The notes under the pieces are model-generated. The model was not told where the DNA came from. It worked only from the letters and a program-made list of their open reading frames with translations, and made no database searches. This document shows positions 31,314 to 39,837 of a stretch of 49,817 nucleotides of DNA, in pieces. The position numbers and the translations under genes were made by a program. Every line of letters begins with the position of its first letter. Position 1 is the first letter of the stretch. Origin of the DNA: a virus; IMG/VR virus record IMGVR_UViG_3300048583_000302, positions 1 to 49,817 of that record. One strand, 5' to 3'.

Positions 31314-34300
31314 CTACGGTATCGGCGCGCTGTAGGGCGCGGCCTGCGAGTTCTTGAACAGCATCCCGAAGATGTGCAGCGCCCGCACCGGCGACTCCTC
31401 GTTCGAGTTCATCTGGAAGGTGTAGGTGAAGTCCGCACCCGGCGCGAGGCCGATGTCGAAGAACGTCATCGCCTGATTGCCAAAGGCATTGTTGGGCGTG
31501 TCGTCGATATACACCCCGGTGTATTGGGTCGGCAGCACCAACCCGTCGTTGCGGATGACGCGGAAGCTGGCCACGTCGCTGTTGGCCCCGAAGTTCCGCA
31601 CCAGCAGGTTCACGTCGAACTTGACCAGCGCCCCGCCGACAGGGCCATTGGTGATACGCACCGTGGCCGGGACGCCGTTTAGGCTGATGGTGTTCCAGAC
31701 GTTACGCGGGAACCCGACACCGCCGCCCCCGACAATCTGGCTGTAGGCATAGGCCGCGTTGGTGGCGTTCGGCGCGAGCAGGTTCGTCGTCACCCCAAGC
31801 TGCTTGACCGTCAGTTCGCCCTCGGCATTGGTGTCGAGCACCACATCGTCGATTTTCAGGCTGCTCGTCGACAGCAGCGGGATGAACGCCTCGCGGATGA
31901 ACACCCGGCCATTGCTGACCGTGAACACCGGCTCGTCGGTGCCGGTGTCAGGGTTGAACACCCGGAAGATGTCGGCGAGGATGTTGAACGCCGACTGCCC
32001 ACCACCAGCCAGCAACTCCAGCCCCGCCACCCGGCCACCCGCATCGACCTGCACACTGTAGCGGGCCTTGATGCCATTGATGGCCTGCTCGTTGACGGTG
32101 ACACGCGCCGAGACCCCGTTGACGTTGCTCTCGATGAGTGCCGACCGCGACGCCTGTGCTTGGTCGCCAGCCGCACGGGCTTGGCTCTCGGTTACGATGC
32201 TTGCCTTGGCGATGTCGACTTCACCGGCTACGCCGTCGATGGCTGCCTGCTGCGACAGCGCCGTGGCTTCGAGCGACGATGTGCGCTGCGCCAGCGCGAT
32301 GTCCCCGTTGACGCGAGCGGTGCTCTCGTCGCGGATTTCCGCCTGCAACGCCGACAGGTCATTGGCCTGCGCGGTGTCGATACGCACCCACTCCATACCA
32401 CTCCAGCGGAAGATTTCATCGGGGAAGCCGGGGCCGGTGTCACGGAACCACAGCCAGCCCGGCTCCGGGTTGAGCGGGGCCGTGGCTTGGTAGAAGGTCT
32501 GCGTCCCCTTCGCCTCGGTGGCGATGATTTGCTGGATTTGCTGCGCCAGCGCCTCGTCGGCGCTGGCCCGCGCGGTGGACTCGGTTGTGATGCTCGCTTT
32601 CAGGTCGCGCTCGCCGCTGACCCGACCATAGTCGGCCCGCACGAACTCAAGGTTGATGCTGCGCGGCCCGTTGGCGAAGAACCCCTGCCACATAGGACGG
32701 AAGAACGTCGTGCCGAAGGGCAACGGCGACGGCGCGAGGATGCTCGGCGCGGGGGCACCGACGTTATTCCCCGCACCAACGCCAGCCATGCCGCGTGAAT
32801 ACCCCAAGTATTCGGTTGCATCGCCGACGACCATCGGCCTGTTGAAACCGGCCTGATATGACAGCGGGCCTGTATCAGAAGCCAACACCTGCCCCTCGTT
32901 GTTGAGGCATTGCCAGCCGACGCGGGTCAGCCAGTCGTCGTCGGCGGCGTTGTCACGGAAGGCGAACCAGCGAGCGCGATGTGTCTCTGGACGCCACGGG
33001 TCGCCGAATACCGCAACACGTGGAGCCAGCAGCAGGATTTCCGGCGCGGTCGGGCCATCATAGCGCAGGTTCTTGCCACCGCCGTCGGTGTCACGTGACA
33101 CCAGCCACCAGCCTTGGAACGGAACTTCTGGCGTCCCGCGCGGCGGCAGCGGCGGGGTAAACTCCCACCCGGCGTCAGCCATTTCCTGCACGGTGTTATA
33201 TGCGCCGAAGATGATGTTCTGACCGTCAGAGCGACTCTGGAAGGTCTGTGCTTCGAGCACGGTGCTGCGCTGCGCCAGCGCGGTGTCTCCGGCGACGCGG
33301 GCGACGCTCTCGTCGACGATGCGAGCCGACAGGCGGGAGACGCTCGCTGCCAGCGGCGTGGCGTCGGTGACAGTGACGCCGTGGACGATGAGATTGCCCG
33401 GCGTCGACGCGGCGCGGTTGACCATGACGGTGTTGACCACCATTTCGGCGGGCACCTCACCATCGACAGTGGCGAGAAAGAACACCCGGCCTTCAACCGC
33501 GTCAGCAGGGGCGACCACATTGTCGTCACGGGACAGGAAATTACCCGGCGTGTTGCCGCTGCCTTGGAAGATAGGCGTGATTGTGGACGCGCCTTGCGCG
33601 TTGCGCGTTTCGAGCGAGACCGACCAAGTGCGATTTGATACCAGCGTGGCATTGAGCCGGAAGCTGTAGCGGACGCGGTGGTCGGCACCTCCGGTAACAG
33701 GGAAGAAAATCGAGGCGATGGCCGCGCTGGCTGCCGCGACGCCGGGGGTAAGATTGGTGAACACAGACCCTGTGCCAAAGAACGAGCCGAAGGCCAAAGG
33801 CGAAGCCACGTTGTTGTCGTTCAGGGCGAGCGACCACGAGTCAGGGTCGATAGGGTTGCCCCCAACGAGAAGTTCTCCCGACGCCGGAAGCCCTGCGAGC
33901 CTCTCGACACGCCATGCCACATCACGGGTTCCGTCGGTCAGGTCGAGCGGCTTGTTGATGTCGGGAGCCGTGAGCGCGCCTTCTTCGCCGAGATTCAAAT
34001 TGCCGCCGCTGAAATAGCCTTCGAGGGTTCGGCGCTGGCCCGCCGGAATTAAGAGATTCCCCGCTGCGACTTGGCTGCCTCGGTCGTCGAGGCCGCTGTC
34101 GACACCGGCATTGACTGTGACGACCCCGCCGAAGGCTTCCACGTCGAAGGACACCCGGTAGATGCCGTCATCACGGATGGGCAGCCGAGCGCGGCTGATG
34201 ACACGATTGGGCGTGAAGCTGGCCAACTCCATGAGGCCGTCGCGCAACAGGATGCGCGCACCTGCCGGGTCATCAAGGTCGATAACCCCGTCGCGGCGCA

Positions 34301-36461
34301 GCGCCTCGGTGTCGGCATAGGTCACGAAGGTGTCGGATATGCCTATCGGGCTTTGCACCCGGCGCACCACGGCTTCGGCTTCGAGCGTCGTTGCCCGGCT
34401 GGCCAGCGCCTCGTCCCCGGCAACCCGCGCGAGGCTTTCTTCGGTGATGCGGGCCGACAGTTCCGACAAGTCGGCCTCGGCATCGCCGGTCGACACGCCT
34501 GCATAGGGGGCGCACATTTCATAGCGACCGGTGGCGATGTTGCAGACGAACTCGACGCGCCAGCCGGTGCAGTCGTCCGGCAAGGCCACCCGGAAGGCAT
34601 AGGGTGCCCATTGCAGGTTCGCGCCGGTCGGCGCGACACGGAAACTTTCGAACACTTCGTTGCCAGCCCCGCGCCGCTGAATGCGGATTTGGACGGTGAG
34701 ACCCGTTCCCGTCGTGCTGGCAAACTCGCGCAGCCAGAACCGCACAGTGAAGTCGCGCAGCACCGGCGAGCGGAACTGGTTGAGGTTGGCACCGAGCGAC
34801 CGGTCGCCCGACGGCAGGCAGGTGAACACCCGCGCAGCAGGCGCGTCCGTGCGCGTGGCGAAGTTCCAGCCGCCGCGCACCCATGAGCCGCCGCCGAGAA
34901 GCTGCAAGGCATCGTCGATGAGGTTGCCGCCCGCCTGTTCGCGGTCGGCGCGGAAGGCTTCGAGCGTCGTCGTTCGGCTGGCCAGCGCCGTATCGCCCGC
35001 AATGCGCGCAAGGCTCTCCTCGGTAATGCTGGCCCCGAGTTCGTTGATGTCGGCAGAATAGTCGCGTCCGCGCAACCCGAGATAGGGTGCCGACAACTCA
35101 ATGGAGCCTGCCGACACATCGGACACCAGCGCCAGCCGCCAGACTCCCGATGTTTCCGGCAGGTCGAACGAAAATGCGATGCGGGTGAGGACATTGTTCT
35201 CAATGTCCTCGCCGATGACCTCGATAAGCGCCGGGAGCGGCTGCCCGACGGGGCTGCCCAACTCCAACCGCACCAGCACTTCGCCGACGGTTCCGGGCGC
35301 GCGGAGCATCCACACCTCGAAGTCGAGCCGCTGCGACGGCACCGGCAGATACTCGCTGGCATTGGCGCGCACCGTGCCGGGCGCACGGGTGACGAACACA
35401 AACTCGGCTGGCCCTTCGGTGCGCTCCTCGACAACCCACCCTTCGGTGCCGAGAAAGTCCCACGGTTCCTCACCGAGCGTCAGCAGCGCGTTCTGGAGCA
35501 GGTTGCCACCCGACTGCTGCACATCGGTGCGAAACACCTCCAGCGTCGTCGTGCGGGACGCCAGCGCCTCGTCCCCGGCAACCCGCGCGAGGGTTTCCTC
35601 GGTGATGCGGGCGTTGGTGGCCTCGTCGTTCTCCTCGACCGTCGCCGACAGCGTGGTAATCTGGCTGGCCAGCGCCTCGTCGCCGCTGACGCGGGCTTGG
35701 CTCTCGGTGCTGATGAGCGCCCGCAGTTCGGTGTCGTCGAAACCCCCACCTGCGTTGATATTGTCGATGCGGATGCCGAGCGCCACGTCGCCCTCGACAC
35801 GGGCTTGGCTCTCACTGGTGACACGCGCGTCGAGCCGCCCGGTCTCGCTGGTCAGGCTCGCCGACAGGTCATTGATTTCTTCGGCCAGAGCACTGTCGGC
35901 GTCGGCACGAACCGTGCTCTCCTGCGTGATGCGGGCGTTGGTCGCCGCATCCTTGGCGACGACGCTGGCTTCGAGCGTCGTGATTTCCTGCGCGAGCGCC
36001 TCGTCTCCGGCGATGCGGGCGCTGCGCTCGACAGTGATGCTGGCAGTCAGCGTCTCGGTGACGAGTTGGTCTCCGGCGATGCGCTGCCGGGTCTCCTCGG
36101 CAATGAGTTCGCGCAGTTCCGTGTCGTCGTAGGGTGGGTCGCCGCCGCCACCGCCGCCGCCGCCGAGCGCCAGCTTGCGCCATCCCGGCAGTCCGGCGGC
36201 TGTGCCCCCGGCTTCCTTGAGGTAAAAGGCGTCGTCGGCGAAGGCCAACACCCCGTTGGGCGGCGTCACCGCGTCGTCGTAGGCGGCGAGACCGGCGACG
36301 GTCTCGAACACCAAGGGGCCAATGTCGATGGCTTCACCGCCGGGGCCAATGACGCCGAAGATGCGGTCTGCGAAGTTGATGTAGATTTCACCGGGGCAGC
36401 GGTCGCGCGGCCGGAGCAGCGGAACGGTGGAACGGAGAATCTCAACTGTGTCGCGGGCCAT
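31314..36461 (-). CDS. Repeat-rich tail fibre / host-specificity protein
   Basis: 1715 aa from the ATG at 36461, 8 bases after GGAGA; an in-frame GTG at 36479 is possible. N-terminal virion-anchor-like region (to about 95) and an eight-Gly hinge. Then about twelve diverged copies of a 20-25-residue heptad-like unit of the form EESLARVAGDEALASRTTTLEA, expected to form trimeric coiled coil. Between them are jelly-roll-like modules (two begin GGNL.. and share strand patterns). Near the C-terminus a DUF1983-type J-protein segment (YSVQVDAGGRVAGLELL, FVFNPDTG-like, VFIREAFIPLL) precedes a final beta domain. It should bind the host surface. Long tandem repeats invite recombination. Confidence 0.85.
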   Translation of the reverse strand: MARDTVEILRSTVPLLRPRDRCPGEIYINFADRIFGVIGPGGEAIDIGPLVFETVAGLAAYDDAVTPPNGVLAFADDAFYLKEAGGTAAGLPGWRKLALGGGGGGGGDPPYDDTELRELIAEETRQRIAGDQLVTETLTASITVERSARIAGDEALAQEITTLEASVVAKDAATNARITQESTVRADADSALAEEINDLSASLTSETGRLDARVTSESQARVEGDVALGIRIDNINAGGGFDDTELRALISTESQARVSGDEALASQITTLSATVEENDEATNARITEETLARVAGDEALASRTTTLEVFRTDVQQSGGNLLQNALLTLGEEPWDFLGTEGWVVEERTEGPAEFVFVTRAPGTVRANASEYLPVPSQRLDFEVWMLRAPGTVGEVLVRLELGSPVGQPLPALIEVIGEDIENNVLTRIAFSFDLPETSGVWRLALVSDVSAGSIELSAPYLGLRGRDYSADINELGASITEESLARIAGDTALASRTTTLEAFRADREQAGGNLIDDALQLLGGGSWVRGGWNFATRTDAPAARVFTCLPSGDRSLGANLNQFRSPVLRDFTVRFWLREFASTTGTGLTVQIRIQRRGAGNEVFESFRVAPTGANLQWAPYAFRVALPDDCTGWRVEFVCNIATGRYEMCAPYAGVSTGDAEADLSELSARITEESLARVAGDEALASRATTLEAEAVVRRVQSPIGISDTFVTYADTEALRRDGVIDLDDPAGARILLRDGLMELASFTPNRVISRARLPIRDDGIYRVSFDVEAFGGVVTVNAGVDSGLDDRGSQVAAGNLLIPAGQRRTLEGYFSGGNLNLGEEGALTAPDINKPLDLTDGTRDVAWRVERLAGLPASGELLVGGNPIDPDSWSLALNDNNVASPLAFGSFFGTGSVFTNLTPGVAAASAAIASIFFPVTGGADHRVRYSFRLNATLVSNRTWSVSLETRNAQGASTITPIFQGSGNTPGNFLSRDDNVVAPADAVEGRVFFLATVDGEVPAEMVVNTVMVNRAASTPGNLIVHGVTVTDATPLAASVSRLSARIVDESVARVAGDTALAQRSTVLEAQTFQSRSDGQNIIFGAYNTVQEMADAGWEFTPPLPPRGTPEVPFQGWWLVSRDTDGGGKNLRYDGPTAPEILLLAPRVAVFGDPWRPETHRARWFAFRDNAADDDWLTRVGWQCLNNEGQVLASDTGPLSYQAGFNRPMVVGDATEYLGYSRGMAGVGAGNNVGAPAPSILAPSPLPFGTTFFRPMWQGFFANGPRSINLEFVRADYGRVSGERDLKASITTESTARASADEALAQQIQQIIATEAKGTQTFYQATAPLNPEPGWLWFRDTGPGFPDEIFRWSGMEWVRIDTAQANDLSALQAEIRDESTARVNGDIALAQRTSSLEATALSQQAAIDGVAGEVDIAKASIVTESQARAAGDQAQASRSALIESNVNGVSARVTVNEQAINGIKARYSVQVDAGGRVAGLELLAGGGQSAFNILADIFRVFNPDTGTDEPVFTVSNGRVFIREAFIPLLSTSSLKIDDVVLDTNAEGELTVKQLGVTTNLLAPNATNAAYAYSQIVGGGGVGFPRNVWNTISLNGVPATVRITNGPVGGALVKFDVNLLVRNFGANSDVASFRVIRNDGLVLPTQYTGVYIDDTPNNAFGNQAMTFFDIGLAPGADFTYTFQMNSNEESPVRALHIFGMLFKNSQAAPYSAPIP

Positions 36462-36522
36462 CTGGCGGGTCTCCGTCACGCATGTGCGCTAGGGAGCAGC
36501 GTAGCTGCTGCGCAGTATCAGT

Positions 36523-36930
36523 TCAAGAGGGGCAGTTGCCGGTGTTGTTGCCCGGCCCGAACTCGCCCGCGTCGAGATTCAGGTTGTCGTTCGGGGACGG
36601 CGGCGTCGGCGTCGTCCCCGGCGGCAGCATCGGCAAGCCGCGCGGCCAGTCGAGCGCGAACTCGACTGTGATGGTCTTGGTCTGGTCGCGGTTGGTGTCG
36701 ACGAGGAAGCGCACCGGCACCACAACGCCGGGGCGTCCGCCGCTGGCGAAGAAGGTGAACGACCGGCCGTCGGTCGGCGCAACAAGGATTTCGTCCGTGA
36801 TGAAAGAGTCGACCAAGGTGTCGGCGCGGCGAACTTGTGTGATGCGCTCGCCTGCCGCGAGCCACCGGTTCATGCTGATACTGTAACGGAGCCGGTCTTC
36901 GGCCGACTGGCGGAAACGGTCAATCAGCAT
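36523..36930 (-). CDS. Putative fibre-tail adaptor protein
   Basis: 135 aa from an ATG at 36930 with GGGGGGAGA upstream. The opening DRLRYSISMNRWLAAGERITQV is the kyxidw..WL..Ge.I pattern of small phage proteins that join fibre to tail. A beta region (RSFTFFASGGRPGVVVPVRFLVDT, TITVEFALDW) and a Pro/Asn-rich tail follow. It directly precedes the fibre gene. A dispersed palindrome lies 48 bp upstream of the start. Confidence 0.65.
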   Translation of the reverse strand: MLIDRFRQSAEDRLRYSISMNRWLAAGERITQVRRADTLVDSFITDEILVAPTDGRSFTFFASGGRPGVVVPVRFLVDTNRDQTKTITVEFALDWPRGLPMLPPGTTPTPPSPNDNLNLDAGEFGPGNNTGNCPS

Positions 36931-36977
36931 GTGCGTCTCCCCCCTACATCAGCCTCGCGGCGGGTCTCCGGCACTTT

Positions 36978-36989
36978 CGTATTAATACG
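36978..36989. promoter_or_regulatory. Dispersed palindrome CGTATTAATACG
   Basis: In the 151-bp gap between the genes ending at 37082 and starting at 36930 (minus strand), 48 bp from the start codon. The rest of the gap shows no gene and no clear -35/-10 pair. The site therefore marks the start of the fibre, lysis and small-gene section of the late operon. Confidence 0.8.
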
Positions 36990-37081
36990 GGGCGGAAGGC
37001 AAGCCTCATCAACGCTCGATTCCCGGTCGATGCTGGCGCGGTGGAAACGCGCGGTGCGCCGGAAAGGAACGGCAACCTCAA

Positions 37082-37438
37082 TCACAGCCGGAAGATTCCC
37101 TGTGCATCCCACACCAACCAGAAAGGCTCCAGCGGAGTTTCCGACACCTCGGCCATTTCAATGGCGAGGATAGTGCCGTAGGTCTGCGAGACAAACTCGA
37201 CGAGCAGCAGGCTGTCTCCCGACGGCACGTAGTTCGACATGAACAGGGGGTCGGCATAGGCAGCCCCGCTGTCGAGAACCGCGAGACCGGTCAGGAAGCC
37301 GCTGGCCACGCGACGGTCTTGCCGGTCGAAAATCCGTATTTCCAAGGGCGTCAACGCGGGCCACGAAATCTCTCCGCGCAACAGCGCAGCCGCAAAATAG
37401 TCCGTCAGGAACGCCTTGGGTTGGGCTTCGATGTTCAC
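37082..37438 (-). CDS. Tail/connector structural protein (hypothetical)
   Basis: 118 aa from a GTG at 37438 in a GTGA overlap with the preceding gene, no separate ribosome binding site. N-terminal helix (KAFLTDYFAAALLRG), then strands (PLEIRIFDRQDRRVASGFLTGLAVLD, DSLLLVEFVSQTYGTILAIEMAEV) and a final FWLVWDAQGIFRL. Beta-rich and without enzyme motif. Position in the head-tail gene run suggests a tail completion component. Confidence 0.65.
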   Translation of the reverse strand: MNIEAQPKAFLTDYFAAALLRGEISWPALTPLEIRIFDRQDRRVASGFLTGLAVLDSGAAYADPLFMSNYVPSGDSLLLVEFVSQTYGTILAIEMAEVSETPLEPFWLVWDAQGIFRL

Positions 37439-38067
37439 CGGAGTCGCACCACAGGGCGCGGCGACGCGCGCAGCGAGCCGGGGGTGTAGCCCCGGTCTTG
37501 GGTGCCCCGCCACTTGGCGATGCCCGACACGAACCGGCGCTCGTGCAGCGCAGCCGCGTTCAGGTCGGTATAGGGTTTCTTGGGCGAGCCGAACATGACG
37601 GCCAGCACCCCCGACACCAGCGTGTCGCGGTGGTGCGTCAGCGCCACCGGCGGGAGCACGAAGTCCGACCGCCGCGACGTCGGAATGCAGGACACTTCTG
37701 CCCAAATGAGTCGGTTCCCCGGGTTGTCATTGGCCCCGGTCGAGACGTGCAGGTCATGCCCGTTGGTGACGCGCCAGAGCGGCGCTTGGCCGCCGTTGTG
37801 GCCGAGCGTCTGCGGCTCGTCGGCGTTGGCCCACCAGACGCGCTCGACATAGGCAATGTCGGCGTTCCCGTCGACCGGATTCAACCATACCTGCAAGTTG
37901 CCGTCGTTGGGGATGACAAAGCCGCCGAGCAGTTCGCGCCACGCCCGGCTGCCTCGGTAGAAGTCCTGCGCGCGCAGCAGGAACGTGCTGCGCACAGCCT
38001 CGGGGTTTGCCCCGAGCAGGTGCGGGAACAAGGCGTCGCCGAAGTCGTCGAAGCTGACGTAATTCAT
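37435..38067 (-). CDS. Tail/head-completion structural protein
   Basis: 210 aa from an ATG at 38067 overlapping the previous stop. The start (FDDFGDALFPHLLGANPEAVRSTFLLRAQDFYRGSRAWREL) has the l....P.....l....r.aa.dFc..s..W form of podovirus tail or connector completion proteins. A beta core (LQVWLNPVDGNADIAYVERVWWAN, NRLIWAEVSCIPT) and a helix with arginines follow. Role probably between connector and tail. Pattern-based, no catalytic features. Confidence 0.65.
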   Translation of the reverse strand: MNYVSFDDFGDALFPHLLGANPEAVRSTFLLRAQDFYRGSRAWRELLGGFVIPNDGNLQVWLNPVDGNADIAYVERVWWANADEPQTLGHNGGQAPLWRVTNGHDLHVSTGANDNPGNRLIWAEVSCIPTSRRSDFVLPPVALTHHRDTLVSGVLAVMFGSPKKPYTDLNAAALHERRFVSGIAKWRGTQDRGYTPGSLRASPRPVVRLR

Positions 38068-38417
38068 CAGACACCTATGCCGAGCAGCGAAGACTGAAAC
38101 CGCGTGAGCATGTAGGCAAGACGGCCGTCCGAAGTGAACTGGTCATCCTGCGTCTCCACAAGCGCCGCGACATAGGTGCAGAGCGCCGTGAAATACTGCC
38201 GGTCAATGGCCGGGGGAATGGGGTCAGTGAGCGCCATGCTCGTGGGCGCGTCCCACGAGCCTGTCCCCACCATCAGGTCGGGGCGCAACCGCAGCGCCTG
38301 CTCGACGGCCTGCTGCACGAACTTGCGCAGCCGCTCCTCGGGGAACCGGAACGGCGCGCTTTCATCCAGCAGGATGAACCGTGCCTCGGCGATGGCGTCG
38401 GCCACCGTCCGGGGCAT
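38067..38417 (-). CDS. Connector/adaptor-like protein
   Basis: 116 aa from an ATG at 38417, one base after the previous stop. The opening VADAIAEARFILLDESAPFRFPEERLRKFVQQAVEQALRLRPDL matches the phage adaptor pattern i..ar.iL.D....r.p...L..f...A...l...RPDL of head-tail connector-associated families. The C-terminus is helical. It probably lies under the portal or completes the neck. Confidence 0.7.
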   Translation of the reverse strand: MPRTVADAIAEARFILLDESAPFRFPEERLRKFVQQAVEQALRLRPDLMVGTGSWDAPTSMALTDPIPPAIDRQYFTALCTYVAALVETQDDQFTSDGRLAYMLTRFQSSLLGIGV

Positions 38418-38418
38418 G

Positions 38419-38733
38419 TCAGGCGTCCAGTTCGGCGGCGTCCGGGAACATGCCGGTGTCCGGGCCGAAGGCGCTGCCGCCGAGGTCGCCGCCAAGGAAC
38501 GGGTCGCCGGAACGAAGAGCGCGCTGCGCCTCGTAACGACGCATCGCCATGATGTGTTCTTCGCGGTCGGTCGTGCCCGGCCGGTAGTAAGGCTCGATAT
38601 TCTGGAGTTCCTTGTTGAACAGCGTCGACCACGACGTGACCATGCCGTTCGACTTGTAGCGCACCAGACGCGGCGGTGCGCCGGGAACAATCTGCATCGG
38701 GCGGCGGGCGCGGGCGGCAGTCTGACGAGCCAT
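38419..38733 (-). CDS. Small virion-cluster protein
   Basis: 104 aa from the ATG at 38733 with AGGAG upstream; an upstream in-frame start at 38757 lacks a ribosome binding site. Basic N-terminus (ARQTAARARRPMQ), a YKSNGMVTSWSTLFNKELQNI segment, a charged helix (REEHIMAMRRYEAQRAL) and a Gly/Asp-rich tail. Unknown family; structural or assembly role assumed from position after the major capsid gene. Confidence 0.6.
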   Translation of the reverse strand: MARQTAARARRPMQIVPGAPPRLVRYKSNGMVTSWSTLFNKELQNIEPYYRPGTTDREEHIMAMRRYEAQRALRSGDPFLGGDLGGSAFGPDTGMFPDAAELDA

Positions 38734-38759
38734 GAGGAACTTCTCCTGTGTGCGCAAAA

Positions 38760-38786
38760 TCTATAGCAGCGCGGTGGTTGTGTCGA
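38760..38786 (-). promoter_or_regulatory. Candidate promoter after the capsid gene
   Basis: On the minus strand TCGACA (38786-38781), a 15-bp spacer and TATAGA (38765-38760), ahead of the gene starting at 38733. The spacer is shorter than ideal. It would restart transcription of the connector, tail and lysis genes after the hairpin behind the capsid gene. Confidence 0.35.
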
Positions 38787-38795
38787 GAACGGTGT

Positions 38796-38821
38796 GGGGG
38801 CGCAGGTTTCCCTGCGCCCCC
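38796..38821 (-). terminator. Hairpin after the major capsid gene
   Basis: An 11-bp perfect stem (GGGGGCGCAGG and its complement) with a 4-base loop, 10 bp past the capsid stop on the minus strand. No T-tract follows, so it is likely a partial terminator or 3' end stabiliser that raises capsid mRNA relative to downstream genes, as behind capsid genes of other phages. Confidence 0.6.
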
Positions 38822-38830
38822 CGGTATCCG

Positions 38831-39817
38831 TCAGCCCTTAGCGACGACGCCGACCGACAAGGCCGACCCCTTCACCGTTTCGAAGCCGTAGGCCATCAGG
38901 CCACGGACGAGCGAGCCGAAGGTGAACTCGGAGCGAAGCTGCTCCATTTCGGTCAACTGCGCCGCGAACGTGTTGGCGATGGTGTGACCCGCCATCATGT
39001 AGTGCGCCCCGGCGACGCCCGGCGACGGCATCAGGTTCGACGAGTAGAGCGTGAACCGGTCGATGATGCCGAGACGGCCGTTGCGCAGCAGCGAAGTGCC
39101 GTCACCGGTCAAGCTGGCGTCGCGCAGTTCCGACTTCTTCACCATCGACGACACCCACGTCGGGATGATGAGGAAGCGGCCCGTTTCCGGGATGTTCTGC
39201 TCGTCGAGCACCTGACCCATGTCGACGATGAACTCCAGCACGTCGGCCTTGGTGATGAGGCGCGGCGCGGCGCTGGTGCCGAGGTCGACATCCTGCGAAA
39301 TACGGCCGGCGTTCGACCCCACGTTGTCGGGGTCAGCCCGCACGACGGTGCCAGCAAGGACGTTCCGGTCGACATAAATCTTCATCTGCTCGGAAGCGTC
39401 TTCCGACCACATGTTCATCATGTCGAGGTCAGCCTGCGTCTTCCAGATGTCGTCCAGAATCAGGTTGAAGTAATGCGCTTGGTCGATGACCAGCATTTCG
39501 GCGTTCGACGACGGGCGGTCGACCTGCAAACCTTGGTCGGGCACGTAATCGCGGATGGTGATGTCCGGCCGGGTGCGGATGTGGACGGTATCGCCATAGG
39601 ACTGGATTTCGCCCTCGTAATCCGTGTTCGAGATAGCCGCCAAAACGGTGGCATCATAGAACTTTTCGAGCAGCTTGCTCGACCAGACCTCGGGGATGAA
39701 CTTGCCATCCTTGTATGACGGGTCAGGCGCAGGCGACGGAGTCGTCTGCACGGGGAACCGGCCGCCCGGCGTGTAACGCGGCTGGCCAGCGGTGGCGGGT
39801 GCGGTTTGAAAAGCCAT
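38831..39817 (-). CDS. Major capsid protein
   Basis: 328 aa from an ATG at 39817 with AGGAGC upstream. It follows the scaffold gene at once, and the sequence fits an HK97-fold coat protein: a flexible N-terminal arm (to about residue 45), an E-loop-like strand pair (GEIQSYGDTVHIRTRPDITIRDY), helical spine segments (DIWKTQADLDMMNMWSEDASEQM, KADVLEFIVDMGQVLDEQ) and ETGRFLIIPTWVSSMVKKS in the P/A domain region. A hairpin follows. No capsid protease is encoded beside it, so maturation by cleavage is not indicated. Confidence 0.88.
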   Translation of the reverse strand: MAFQTAPATAGQPRYTPGGRFPVQTTPSPAPDPSYKDGKFIPEVWSSKLLEKFYDATVLAAISNTDYEGEIQSYGDTVHIRTRPDITIRDYVPDQGLQVDRPSSNAEMLVIDQAHYFNLILDDIWKTQADLDMMNMWSEDASEQMKIYVDRNVLAGTVVRADPDNVGSNAGRISQDVDLGTSAAPRLITKADVLEFIVDMGQVLDEQNIPETGRFLIIPTWVSSMVKKSELRDASLTGDGTSLLRNGRLGIIDRFTLYSSNLMPSPGVAGAHYMMAGHTIANTFAAQLTEMEQLRSEFTFGSLVRGLMAYGFETVKGSALSVGVVAKG

Positions 39818-39837
39818 AATTCTTGCTCCTGAAAAGG

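Noticed and set aside
33087-33102. Second possible parS, a perfect 16-bp palindrome with core TCACGTGA
   Set aside because: It differs from the parS consensus at four defined positions (including both T/A pairs that contact ParB) and lies deep inside the tail fibre gene; treated as a chance palindrome.
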